Of a stretch of 64,000 bases of DNA, positions 37,101 through 46,000 are shown in pieces. The stretch comes from CAYLLN01 sp964384375 (lineage in GTDB: Bacteria > Planctomycetota > Planctomycetia > Pirellulales > Pirellulaceae): positions 1 through 64,000 of the forward strand of contig CAYLLN010000030.1 of assembly GCA_964384375.1 (NCBI GenBank). Direction: 5' to 3'. The notes below the pieces were generated by a model. The model ran no database searches. It worked only from the letters and a program-made list of their open reading frames with translations, and had not been told where the DNA came from. Both the position numbers and the translations under genes were made by a program. The first letter of the stretch is position 1. Every line of letters starts with the position of its first letter.

Positions 37101-40100
37101 TCTACCGGATCATCAATCCCTTTGGATTGAATGCGCAGCTCGACTACATCAACTCGGCCGTCGATCTTGTAGGAATCGAGTTCTCCGGCTTGACGGTTGG
37201 ACCCGCCAATGTCGAGGGGAACCGGTATCGGGAGATGCTTTTCGCCACGACCCAAGACGGCGAGCTTTACGCCTTTGACACGAATGGCATTTTGCAACCG
37301 ATCTTCAACAGTCGGTTCAACCCGGTGACGGGGCTGATGGAAGCCCAGTCGAGCATGCAGCTGCAAACAGGCGGCAGCGCTCCACTCACCGGCGTCAACG
37401 GGATTCAGTTCTCGACACTCGACCGCAATTTGTGGGGCACAACCGGCGCTCGCGATACGAACCCCGGTCACGGTTTCGAAACCGTCGTCGATCAAAGCCG
37501 AGTCTTCGACGATGGTGGTTCGTCGCTGCACTTCGGCACGGGTGCCGTCGCCGGCGCCAATAGTGGTATCGACTCCCCTGGCGGAGCGCATGGAACCGTT
37601 GAATCGGCCCCGTTTAGCCTGCGAGGCTACTCGTCCGCCGACAACCCGGTGCTCTACTTCAACTACTTCCTCGAAACCGAGAACGTTACGCACGGCCCCG
37701 GTGCGGGGAACGGCACGATGCGCGACGCGTTCCGCGTATTCATTGCGGGGGACGACGGTGAGTGGAACCTGCTTACGACGAACGATCAGGTCATCCTGCC
37801 GGGTTTGCTCGACGACGACTTTGACTTCGCTCCGGCTCGCGTCAAAGAAACGTTCGACGACACCGGTTCGTGGCGTCAGGTCCGCGTCGAACTGGCCGAT
37901 TTCGCCGGCCAGGACAATCTGCGGATTCGCTTCGATTTCAGCACGGCCGGCGAAATGAACGTGGGCGATCAAAGTACACCTGTCAATGGCGACGATCTCC
38001 GCGCCGTGGAGGGTCATTTCCTCCGCGACACGCAGACGTTTGAGCTCTCGGCGGGCAGCGATACAACCAACCCGACCCGGACGTTTGAATTCGACATGGG
38101 CTACACGCTCGTCGTGCCCAATGGTGTGCGGATTCCCGATGGGGCCCGGTTTGTTGTTGATGGCGTGAACTTTGAATTCAACTCGGTGGGAACCGCATCC
38201 GCGGGCTTCACCCCCATCAATTACCAAACGGCCGACAACCCCGAGCAACTCGCTCAGCGAATTTTCCTTGCCCTGCGTGCCGCAAGTCCAACGCTGGCGG
38301 TGCAAGTCAATGGGAATCGGCTCAATTTGCGTGGCGGCGCTGCCGGCGCGGTCACCGGTGCAACCGCGGTTTCGACCTCGAATGGCACTCCAGCTGGATT
38401 TGTCGAGGGCGCTCCGGGCGTCATCAACGGAATCCAGGTCAATGTTCACTCCGGCATGAGCCGCGATGAAGTGCGTGAGGCCATTGCCCTCGTGATGGCC
38501 GACGAATATGCCGGCGGAGATCGCGCCCAGATCAAGACCGAGAACGAGATCATTCGCTTGATCGGCAGCAACTTCCCGCTCGTTCCTGCGGTCCCGCCGG
38601 CATTGGATCCCCCGCAGTTTGGCTATCGCTTTGTTGATCAGGATGCAGGACTGTTCGCCGATCCGCTCAACCAGCGGCTCCTGGGTGTGACAACCTTCCT
38701 GCCCGGCGACGATTGGGGGTCGTTCAATTCGGCGCTCCGCGCCCAGAACAACAACATCGAAGGCGTCTATATCGACGACATCGTCATCGGCTTCGCCGAG
38801 CGCGGCGAAATGGTGAGCGGCTCTCAGGCTCAACGCAACAACCAGAACTTCATCAACAACCCAGTTTCGGATCCAACGAACATCACGGAAGGTGCCTACC
38901 AGCTCGAAATTCGCCGCGCCGCCGAAGCCGGAGTCCCCAATCCCTTCCCGCCTCCACCGCTCGCGTTACTTCCGTCCATCGACACGAACGACCGCCTGGC
39001 CGAGAGCCGCACGCTCGTCGCGCCGGCCGGCTACCAGGTCACCGAAGGCCAGTTCTTTACGCTGAGCGACGGTGTCAACCAGGTGACGTTCGAGTTCAAC
39101 GATCTGGCGGTCCACGGCGCCGGCGTGCCGAATTCCACCGCCGTGCAGCAAGGGCGCATTCGGATCGACTTCAACGTCAACGATCCGGCCGATTTGATGG
39201 CTCGTCGCATCCGCGCCGCAATCAACAGCGCTCCGGTGCAAGCCGTGCTCAGAATCGCAGCGCAGCTTTCCGATGGCGTGCTCGGCAATGGCAGCACCGC
39301 GCATCACGTCAACCTGATCGGCTCGATCAGCATCGTGAACGGCGGCACTGCTCCTGGTGCGATCAATCTCTTCCTGCCGACGAATGGGCCGGAGGTCGAT
39401 CTTGGATTCGATATCGACAACGACATCGCTGACACGACCGTTGGGCACTTCGCGATGGACGTGTTCGCCGGCGGCGAAACCAACTCGACAAGCGCGACGT
39501 ATCAAGGGGAAACGCAGCGGTTGACGGCGGCGAACTTCGTCTTCCTGATGCTGAACTATCTCGACATCGGTTTGCCGGGCGATGCGATCAGGATTTCGGA
39601 TACGAACATCACCGACCTCGGGACGATCGTTGCTCCCGACGTGATCGAGAGCCGCGGCAACTTCCTGGGCGAAAACGGTCCGATCAACTGGGTCGTGCGG
39701 ACCAGCATTGCCAACGGCGCCACAGGAGCGGTGAGCACGATCTCGTTCGACAGCGTCCTGCCTCTGGGCGCCTTGCAGTTCATTAACTACCTGGAAGTTG
39801 ATGCCGATGGCTTCCTGAATGACTACGTGTATCAGGTTGGCACTCCAGGCGCAGCGAACTTCCGCGTCTTCACCGTGGATGGGACCGAACGCGTCGGCAT
39901 GGGCCAAGGGGGCGTCTATGTGCCAGGCCCGGGTCTCGTCAATGCCCAGTACGACGGCTGGACGAGCGACGTATTCTCAAATCTGGTTGATTCCATTGAA
40001 GGGCCGACAGGGCTTTCCTATTCTGTCCTCGGCAACATCAATACGATCAACCTGCCGCCGTTCTTTGACGAGAAGTTCGGGACAGTGCATGGACCGGGAG

Positions 40101-42700
40101 ACGTTGGTTCGGCCATGGCTTGGTCGGTCGATGAGGAATCCACAACCGCCACGATCACGACCTTCCTTGATCTCTTGCCCGTCAGCCCGCTCGGCAACCT
40201 GACCTTCCGGGCGTTTACCGAGCAGTACGGCGACAAGAATCAGTTCCGAGACCAGGGGCAGATCATCCTGCAAGGGAACGAGATCAGCTACTCGTCGAAC
40301 TGGGGCATTCTCATCGACGCCGCTCCTCGCAACGCGGCCGACGGCAACAAGCCCCATCCGGGTTCGGTGCGCAATCTGCGCGAACTGAATACCGAACGCT
40401 TGGTTCCCGGCGTGGTCGTGATGAACAACACGATCCACAACAACGAAGCAGGCGGAATCCGCTTCAGCGGCGACCCCGCCGCCGATGGCGCGGTTCCGTT
40501 CGGACGGATCGTGAACAACACGCTGTATGGTCTGGGGGGCTCGCTCTCAGGCGGTACGCAGACCGACGTGGGCATCCAGGTCGATCAGAACGCAGCTCCG
40601 ACGTTGCTCAACAACATCGTCGCGAACTTCAACCTGGGCATCAGCGTCGATGCGAGTTCCCAAGGTTCCAACCGCACGGTGCTCGCAGGTCTCTTGTTCC
40701 AGGGAAATGACAACAACTCCAATGTGGGCCTCGGCTCGTCGTTCCCGATCCAATTGGCCAATACCGATCCACTGTTCGTCAACGCACGAGGCGAGAACTT
40801 CTATCTCGCGGCTACTTCTCGGGCAATCGACAGCTCGGTCGATTCGCTGCTCGACCGGCCGGCGCTCGTCACGGTGAAGAACCCGCTGGGCATCGCCCAG
40901 TCGCCGATCTTGTCGCCCGACCGCGACGGTCTGGGGCAGTTGCGCGTCGATGATCCGACGGTCAGTACGCCGCAAGGCGTCGGTCTCAATCCGTTCAAAG
41001 ACCGTGGTTCGATCGACCGCGTCGATTTCGTCGGCGCCAACTCGGTTCTGGTCAATCCGCCCGACAATGATCCGGAAGGGACCGATCTCGATCCGGCGAC
41101 GACCTCGGTCGTCCGCCCCGCGACCGACATCATCCGCGATTTCCGCATTCAACTGATCGACCGCTTCGATATCACGGCGCCGCCCGAAGGGTCGGACATT
41201 GACGATCTGACGGTGACTGCCGCGACGGTTATTGTGGAGGTGATCTCCGGACCGACGCCCGTGCTGTTGCGGCAAGGGGTGGATTATTCGTTCAGCTACG
41301 ACTCGACGAATAACACGATCATTCTCACGCCGCTCGCGGGCTTGTGGACTCCGGGACAGACCTACCGGATTACGATCGACAACAGCCCCACGACCGGCAT
41401 CAAAGATCGGGCAGGCAATCCGCTCTTGCAGAACCAGATTGACGGGTCGCACATCTACACGATCTTCCTTGGATCGGCCGTCGATTACGGGGATGCCCCT
41501 GCCAGCTACAAGACGCTGGTGGCCAACAACGGCCCGCGCCACAGCATTTTGCCGACGATGCGCCTGGGACCGACAATCGGCGCCGAGGCCGACGGTCAGC
41601 CTTCGGCCAATGCCGACGCCGATCCGAGTGACGACGGAATTACCGATTTGCGGTTCTTCCCCGGCGGCGCTGCCAATACCTCGTCGGTCACGGTGCTCGC
41701 CTCATTTGCCGGCAGTGCCCGCCTTGACGGCTGGGTCGATCTGAACCGCGATGGCGACTTCGAAGATGCAGGCGAACACGTGATTGACGCCCGCCTCCTG
41801 ACGACGCCTGGCGCGGCGGAAACCATCTTCTTCACGACTCCGAACGGACCGCGCGGCGAATCGTTTGCTCGCTTCCGACTCACGTCGGCAGGCATCAGCA
41901 CACCCACCGGGGCTGCTACGGACGGAGAAGTCGAAGATTACCAGGTGATTCTGACCGGACCGGAGTTCCAGAATGGAACCCTCGCCGAGGACGTGGACAA
42001 CAACGGGATTGTATCGACGTTTGACCTGCTGATCGTCGTTAATACCTTCTCGGCGCTGTTCAATCAGCTCCGCACCGACATCCCGAACAACACGACCGTG
42101 GTTCTGCCGCCGACGGCTGCGAACTACAACTCGCCAGTGCCGACCTTTGATCCGACGGGCGGCGGCCAACCGGGGCAAGGTCGATTCGTGGACGTAACCG
42201 GCGACGGCATCCTCAACTTCCTCGACATCAATGCGATCGTGAACTACATCACGCTCAACTTCCAACCCGGGCCAAGCCCGGAGGGTGAAGGAGCGTCGCT
42301 CGCTCCCGAAGGCGAAGGAAGCGGTTCCGCGATGTCGTTCATGTCGGCGAGCGAACCGGTGATGGTCGGCACTGCACGGCCCGCTACGGACGAGGAGAAG
42401 GCTTTGCTCTCCGGCACATTGCTCGCTGCAACCAACATCATCCTGGAGGTTCGCGAGCGCAATAGCGGTCTGGACCTCAGCGGCGATTGGATTAGCGACG
42501 ATGACGACGACACACTCGCCACCGTTGCCGCGGCCGCGGCCGGCGATGTGGGCACGGGAAGCCGCTTGCTGTCGATCGACGAGTATGCCCGCCAACGAAA
42601 GCCCTACGGTCCGATGGAAGATGACGCCTGGGACGACCTCCTCGGCGAGTTGGCCCAGGATGTGGGTGGCTTGCCTGGAGGCGACGACGAAAACGCTTAA
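28163..42700 (+). CDS. Giant surface/secreted protein: matrixin-like metalloprotease, beta-rich repeats, GEVED domain and C-terminal dockerins
   Basis: 4845 residues. The basic N-terminus leads into LEQLEDRRVMA (about residues 32-42), the planctomycete secretion-type signal. A zinc metalloprotease motif HEIGHLLGLGH spans residues 490-500, preceded by a matrixin-like region. Pre-peptidase-type domains follow (QDIDMFRFVLDGTG and later SDVDVYSFSAKS). The middle is a long beta-rich region with recurring modules, including two copies of a segment of about 220 residues (33171-33820 and 39529-40185). Near the C-terminus are a GEVEDYQV domain (about residue 4590) and two dockerin-like Ca-binding repeats (DVDNNGIVSTFDLL and DVTGDGILNFLDIN), then an acidic tail. 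It is probably a cell-surface or exported adhesin/protease. A single uninterrupted frame of this size argues for selection. Confidence 0.88.
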   Translation: MATQRSHKRLSALKKSRKFRDRSRQESRRMHLEQLEDRRVMAIFVLPNNGELLNEGDTRTVAPQDLTLRFTDIPGLDPATIASGIRLTRAGGDGIFGQANDVTIQPGFLGLGVNNREVIMRFAETLPDDIYRVTIVGAGTTPLRDTSGTAINGGVDFNLNFRLDLGAQVISIVPQPIRRNAAGGLEMTEVIPGGTTTRSTANMVYVYFNNDKLDPVSATRPEFYRLYVTRNTLDPSDDTEVLPTSVEYDQATNLVRLIFGSVSSLDQLATFDPTSGVKDPIGAFRLRIGTNESARNGGLPTTVQQLGLNDPGSSFATARDLGSSITTGIQGGTVALAQAVEAQAYTIAWPGSNEDPGHRDVPAETHLEGLADVVGGVSTIFYNFQPIIGTIPDGIGGSQPAFNLITENQKQRTREIFELYSRYSGVQFVESEDSGLTVATGDLRAIDPNVPTGPGGVPGLANPLIGLAIMDNGELWDDSYGGNWFQIAMHEIGHLLGLGHSSDLPPLQIQGDDPGISFGVGPEPVFPGDGDIVHIQHLFRPESQDIDMFRFVLDGTGVLTIEAFAERLPNASSLDTHLRLYRVGAGGVIEEIARNDDYFSQDSLLKLELGPGTYYVGVTASGNDQYDPTILDSGIGGSTEGNYEIKLDFRKSASQSIVDRTLAQGVIQDTLNVAFDGDADGTPGGVHNFWFRAAPLTAQAGRARTIFVDKVAPAGGNGLLSSPYRDIDDALAVATEFDIVRILGNGGTDGNLLTLHDNRAYQVGFGGALGNTPLADGTDLAVPKNVTVMIDAGAIFQMRRSSITVGSTSPSIFSDRSGGSLQVLGTPTNNVYFTSYNEIGGTGITTNVGLDQNPLNVPPAAGDWGGLAFRNDLDIADGRFDHEQAGIFLNYVNHADIRYGGGQVQVDSVPQVVTPISMLDRRPTVSFNTIRNSANAAMSANPDSFEVTNFQAPRYWRTFSSNPLYTPSDIAAPPSASFTLDFTRVGPDIHGNRLINNSTNAMFVRTRTPAGDVLEELTVSARFDDKDIVHVLEENLVVRGTPGGTTREETGPPTELILPTVLPGLGNFAASTIIEYRLVYVDLLGNESVASTSFFVNTDVNASAAVLLQQLPQVPAGYVARRLYRATSSSDPFTLVDQIPASVSEYTDRNRASTAPFAQIKVLGVESAAGAIHRPRPDASLVIDPSLIIKSDGARIDVGMGATLMAEGVAGQEIIFTSIADDRYGAGSTFDTNNDSPRLPSVPVVATLSQGGTAQNERQTVSLPNGLTAGGFTLTFNGQTTAPIAYNATAVAVQTALEALSNINPGDVAVTLATNVYTITFQGQFAGVNVNQLVANIAAVGAAADAGDWAGIFFNADAKGSIDNAVVAYAGGLNRIEGTLTRFNPIEIHQADVRIADSKFEFNLDGQGGQAPPDRFGRGPNAPGTIFVRGAQPIIIDNVVIDNAGAFININVNALNGLQVVDNGRQTGLIDREAGHFDNNGPLVLRNRLRDNEINGMVVRGGTLTTEGVWDDTDIVHVLFDEVNITDLHTYGGLRLESSATQSLVVKASGATAGFTATGRPLEIDDRIGGMLHVLGQPGVPVVLTGFSDDTEGAGVTPEGFPQTDTDGNGGPLGGGLPTGPEVNNGTRIDNDVDPNTVGFFQFQPGPGGSPILTGVTAQGQTQLFIDQDFVFEFLNYVDIGPSGGAIDLATTTITSQPTLISPDLVVSQGNFQGANGLVNWRVETRIDNGSATVNNTLILTSANPLGALRFINYLDEDVLLPGDDLLYQLGSPGQAGFRLYTLDNAERIGFGQGGIYVPGAGLVNATYDGWAADQYDELQLAIEGTGTTYSPTGNIDLTDLPAFSDPALGNVNGLNDVTTAMAWTVNPTSTTATITTFLELIPQAPAAAGNPGEWQGITIDQWAHDRNVETTLERETGDGTVNSTPQRAQFLGGLGPFEKSGDENLRLGFTVHGLIANTSDVDVYSFSAKSATEVWIDLDRTTHALDAIVELIDNNGNVLARSNNSTAEKAGTEARVGLARDMQKTPPYAGADRYTTNPRDGGMRIVLPGPANTTNTYFIRVRSAPGTFVGEIGNSLNPGLTSGAYQMQLRLREVDEFGGSTIRFTKISNAVNGIHVIGQPTHSPLSGEAAETNNAANNGIGGAQVIGNLLASDRGMLSVGGVMNATGDVDWYTFSVNYGETLEIPDQPDVEEWWSTIFDIDYADGLARANLTLTIFDAAGNIVLTSRDSNIADDRPNPLNSADSSDLTRGSSGAADPWIGPVELPEGQYFVAITSDNVMPQVFDQFTNANSASPLVRLEPMDSVRRIVEDHIGFSGGQTGSAPLYPDFITGASAVLPWDLHDVTLYISRDQSFNASPVPNSTEILTVDPFSGLVEYSVGSFGQNIGDIAIHPSGRLYTYQVFRETGDNTRFADATSGNYYQISTANGAITLIGDDGITTNMQDPGSTTPSAVLANDVNGTRVGEGVHFRAIDISNYPNNPLTGGIAGLAIGGRDPLNGNGTDAPNILYAFNPDTGAASSIQVANRTGTGLLPGPLNQAPAGTNIVERAVLNTTVDSNPGGNSDVIQTAEATIVNVTSGATRFQIMDQGYPVGGGRPPEIPTGVPTPTTFAMRYGGGPGANVTFEFDAGPEAIFEINGTSSLFIRDGQGFTINAAASAFVEFDTGPIMFVQQGAGGFADGNSFEIVAPNGGGTTVFEFDNNGAATGLAIPINGNATTMANAIVSAINNANLTTQAVILPGSTRISLVNRTGVPAADDANVLNSTALGVVVQGGIGVTAGNIGIRIEETSLQADLVLAFANANATPNNRPNNAATAIGVSDPIFTPGGDSRVTFGFDGNRLNLSGATSFGALGSVAVPGVPGLPPALSTNVLDTVGSQGGINLIPAGRVAVPFLAQDSAADIAGRMAAAINNRFSPATPAFVNGDTLVAPGSTIASADVPLQSAAQAPGGTITGMTAVQQFDANGVPTSTEVFVVTDNGGLYRIINPFGLNAQLDYINSAVDLVGIEFSGLTVGPANVEGNRYREMLFATTQDGELYAFDTNGILQPIFNSRFNPVTGLMEAQSSMQLQTGGSAPLTGVNGIQFSTLDRNLWGTTGARDTNPGHGFETVVDQSRVFDDGGSSLHFGTGAVAGANSGIDSPGGAHGTVESAPFSLRGYSSADNPVLYFNYFLETENVTHGPGAGNGTMRDAFRVFIAGDDGEWNLLTTNDQVILPGLLDDDFDFAPARVKETFDDTGSWRQVRVELADFAGQDNLRIRFDFSTAGEMNVGDQSTPVNGDDLRAVEGHFLRDTQTFELSAGSDTTNPTRTFEFDMGYTLVVPNGVRIPDGARFVVDGVNFEFNSVGTASAGFTPINYQTADNPEQLAQRIFLALRAASPTLAVQVNGNRLNLRGGAAGAVTGATAVSTSNGTPAGFVEGAPGVINGIQVNVHSGMSRDEVREAIALVMADEYAGGDRAQIKTENEIIRLIGSNFPLVPAVPPALDPPQFGYRFVDQDAGLFADPLNQRLLGVTTFLPGDDWGSFNSALRAQNNNIEGVYIDDIVIGFAERGEMVSGSQAQRNNQNFINNPVSDPTNITEGAYQLEIRRAAEAGVPNPFPPPPLALLPSIDTNDRLAESRTLVAPAGYQVTEGQFFTLSDGVNQVTFEFNDLAVHGAGVPNSTAVQQGRIRIDFNVNDPADLMARRIRAAINSAPVQAVLRIAAQLSDGVLGNGSTAHHVNLIGSISIVNGGTAPGAINLFLPTNGPEVDLGFDIDNDIADTTVGHFAMDVFAGGETNSTSATYQGETQRLTAANFVFLMLNYLDIGLPGDAIRISDTNITDLGTIVAPDVIESRGNFLGENGPINWVVRTSIANGATGAVSTISFDSVLPLGALQFINYLEVDADGFLNDYVYQVGTPGAANFRVFTVDGTERVGMGQGGVYVPGPGLVNAQYDGWTSDVFSNLVDSIEGPTGLSYSVLGNINTINLPPFFDEKFGTVHGPGDVGSAMAWSVDEESTTATITTFLDLLPVSPLGNLTFRAFTEQYGDKNQFRDQGQIILQGNEISYSSNWGILIDAAPRNAADGNKPHPGSVRNLRELNTERLVPGVVVMNNTIHNNEAGGIRFSGDPAADGAVPFGRIVNNTLYGLGGSLSGGTQTDVGIQVDQNAAPTLLNNIVANFNLGISVDASSQGSNRTVLAGLLFQGNDNNSNVGLGSSFPIQLANTDPLFVNARGENFYLAATSRAIDSSVDSLLDRPALVTVKNPLGIAQSPILSPDRDGLGQLRVDDPTVSTPQGVGLNPFKDRGSIDRVDFVGANSVLVNPPDNDPEGTDLDPATTSVVRPATDIIRDFRIQLIDRFDITAPPEGSDIDDLTVTAATVIVEVISGPTPVLLRQGVDYSFSYDSTNNTIILTPLAGLWTPGQTYRITIDNSPTTGIKDRAGNPLLQNQIDGSHIYTIFLGSAVDYGDAPASYKTLVANNGPRHSILPTMRLGPTIGAEADGQPSANADADPSDDGITDLRFFPGGAANTSSVTVLASFAGSARLDGWVDLNRDGDFEDAGEHVIDARLLTTPGAAETIFFTTPNGPRGESFARFRLTSAGISTPTGAATDGEVEDYQVILTGPEFQNGTLAEDVDNNGIVSTFDLLIVVNTFSALFNQLRTDIPNNTTVVLPPTAANYNSPVPTFDPTGGGQPGQGRFVDVTGDGILNFLDINAIVNYITLNFQPGPSPEGEGASLAPEGEGSGSAMSFMSASEPVMVGTARPATDEEKALLSGTLLAATNIILEVRERNSGLDLSGDWISDDDDDTLATVAAAAAGDVGTGSRLLSIDEYARQRKPYGPMEDDAWDDLLGELAQDVGGLPGGDDENA

Positions 42701-43047
42701 TACCGCGAGATCCCGTACTGGATATTGACCGGTACGGCAGTATCGAAAATTCGGCCTGCGGGGAGGCGATTTCTCTCCGCTCTGACGCGCAAATTCGTTG
42801 CGGAGTTTTGACACCCTGACTAGTCTGGAAAGTTAAGGCGACCCGCGGAGTCTTCGCAATCGTTGTGCGCGGCCCACCCGCGGAATCGCACTAAATCGTT
42901 GTGCCACAAGAAGTTAGGCACTTGCAACTACACGGCGCCCGCTCCCCCGCGGCAGTGCCGTCGGGCATGGCGGCTGCTGAGTGAAGAGGCGGGAAGTTGG
43001 CACGCACAAGCGGAACAGACCTTCTCATTGCAGAACGAGAATTCTCC
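42701..43047. other. Spacer between the two giant genes
   Basis: 347 bases. A partial inverted repeat gcggggag/ctctccgc lies near 42758-42780. The frame of the downstream gene is open from 42997, but its signal region starts later. No RNA gene or clear terminator could be recognised. Confidence 0.35.
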
Positions 43048-46000
43048 ATGACTACCAGTCGCCGTACGTCACAGCGCACCCCGATCGCCGCGCGTCGCCG
43101 TGCGTTTCTCACGAGCGGATCGCCCCAGCGCCGAACACACCGCTCCAGCCGGCTGCGGGGCGTCGAGTCGCTCGAGACGCGTTCGCTATTGGCCGGCGAT
43201 GCAGGCGTCTTTATCTCGGACTATTGGAACTACAAGAATCCGCACGACGTGAACGACGACGGCATCGTCACGACGATGGACCTTCTGGCCATCGTCAACG
43301 ACCTCTCGGCGGGCGGCGTTCGCCAGTTGCCTGGCACGACGGTGGGCGGCGGCAACAATTCCGTGGGGCCAGAGGGGGAATCGTCTTCCGGCCAGCCCGA
43401 CTTTTTCATCGACCCAACCAATGACGGCCTCGTCAGCATGATGGACTTGCTGACGATCGTGAACCAGATGACTGCGGAGGGAGAGGGGTCGATGGACCCG
43501 GCCCTCATTCGCTACAAACTCGAACCTGTCGCAGCCGGGACGAACACGCTCTTGCCGACGAACGGCAGCGGGCAGTATTTAATTCAAGAAGGTGACTATT
43601 ACGAACTGCGTGTGCTGGTACAGGATACGGGCCAGACTTCGTTTGGAGCGCTCACTCGCCCTTCAACCTTCGATCCGGACGGCGCCGGCCCGCAACCTGC
43701 AAAGTCGGCATTCGGGCTAACGACGGCATTCCTCGATCTGAACTGGGATACCTCGCGCACGGATGTCGAGGTCGTGGAGACGCAGATCGTCGAGATCGGC
43801 GGCACACCAACCGGCGATTCCTCCACTTTTACGATCTCGTTTAACGGCTTCACAACTGATCCGATCGCCTACAGCGATATTCCGGTGTTTACGGCCGTCC
43901 GAATTCGCGACGCGATGCTGCTCGAGCTTGGCGCCGACGGACGAACCGATGTCAGCAACTTGCGGAACATCGAGGTCGAGCCGGAAACACCGTCGTCCAG
44001 CACGCGGTTTCGCGTGCGTTTCATCCACGACTTGTCGAATCAGGACTTTACGACGATGTCGGGCGCGGTCGTGAACGCGGACGGCGCCACGGGGATCACC
44101 GTCGAACCCAATATCGACGGGAACCCGAGCAATGCCGCCTCGTATCGCGAAATGTACCGCGGCCGCGTCACGCGCAACCAGAACAGCGCTTCGCTGGCCG
44201 TCTTGCCGAACAACCCGCAGTTTTTCGATACCGACGCTCAGCCTCCGTTCATCAACGCTGATCGCGTAGCAGGTGGCGTGAACGACGCCGGATCGATCAG
44301 CGAGACGAGCCTCAATCCTTCAGCCGACCGCTCTGGCGTTCAGCTGGTGGAGGTGTTTCGCCTCCGAATGAAAGCGATCGACGGCGACAACGCCACGCCC
44401 GTGAGCTTTGTCGGCAGCGTGACGAATCTGAACGTCACGAATAATTTCAACTCGATTCACGGCTTTACGGCAGTCATTCCGGCCAACCGGATCGTCTTCG
44501 ACCAAACCGGCGATTTTATGACGGACCCGGCTCCGGAGTTGCTCATCACCGAGCAGATTTCGGCGGTTAACGACAGCGCCACGATCAATGAAGGGCCCGG
44601 CGCGACGGTGCTCATTGACGTGCTGGCCAACGACGTTGACGCTAATCCCCCGCCTGGCGTCTTACGCGGCAATCTGCAAATCCAAAGCTTCACCCAACCC
44701 GCGTTTGGAAGCGTTGTACTCGAAAGCGGCCAGTTGCGTTACACCGTGCCAAACGCCGACTTCAACGGCGTCGCCACGTTCCAGTACACGATTCAGGATG
44801 GTGCGTTGACCGATACCGGTACAGTGACGGTCACGGTGAAGGCGACCAATGACTCGCCGACGATCGCCTCGCCTGGAACGCAGATCATCATCGAAGACGT
44901 CTTGGGCGGCCTGATTTTCTCGACTGGCAACGGAAACGCCGTCACCATCAGCGATGTGGATGCCGGCACTGCAGACGTTCAAGTCACGCTGACGACGACG
45001 GGCGGCACGCTGACGCTCAATCCGATGGCCACCGGCGACCTGACGACGGTCAATGGCGACGGCACGGGAAGCGTTACAGCCATTGGCACGGTGGCCGAGA
45101 TCAATGCCGCCCTGAGCGGTTTGCGGTTCACTCCAACGCTCAACTCGAACGGCGCCACGTCGATTGGCATAGCCGTAAGTGATCTCGGTAACACCGCCCA
45201 TCCCGACAACGCGGCAATCGGCACCGCCAACGCGACCGTGCCGATCACAGTCAACGCCGTCAACGACGCGCCCGTGCTGACGGTTCCCGGTGGGCAGACG
45301 GTCGATGAAAGCGCTGTCTTGACGTTCACGGGGAGCAACCTGATTTCGGTGGTCGATGTTGATGCCGATGTCGGAACAGTTCCCTTCCTCACGGTAACGC
45401 TCACGGCCGCGGCCGGCAGCGAGATCACGCCCGATGCGACGAGCGGCGCGTCGATCGGAGGCAGCGGCACGAACTCGGCGACAATTTCCGGGTCGGTCTC
45501 TCAGGTCAATAACGCCCTCGACGGCCTGACGTATCGCCGGGTCAGCCCGCTCAACGATACGCTGACGGTCAACGTCTCGGACAATGGAAACACCGGTAGC
45601 GGACCCATCGGAACGGATCAGGAGACGATTGCGATCCAGGTCGTGGCAACGGCGCGACCGCGAGCCTTGGATGATGTCTTCCCCCTGAGCGGCACATTCC
45701 AGGAAGGCGCCGCCGAGTACATTCTCGACGTGCTGCTGAACGACCTGGTGAATCTAGGCGAAACCCCGCAGATCTCCGGTTTCTCCGCCCCCGCTGGCTT
45801 CACACTCACGGTCCTGCCCGCCAATAGCGGAATTCCGCGCGAACACCTCCGATTGGTATCAACCGATCCGGACTTCTTCGGACAGGTAACGTTCACCTAC
45901 ACGCTGATCGAGACGGATAACGTGCCGTTTGGTACGCCGGGTCAATTGCCAAATTCCGGTCCCGACGAAGGAATGGTCACCGTCACCATCACCAACGTCA

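Noticed and set aside
27872..42814. Long minus-strand open frames opposite the giant gene (for example 32534-35914 and 36851-38833)
   Set aside because: They are antisense to a clearly coding frame with recognised domains. Their peptides have repetitive Arg/Val/Glu composition typical of reverse frames in GC-rich genes.
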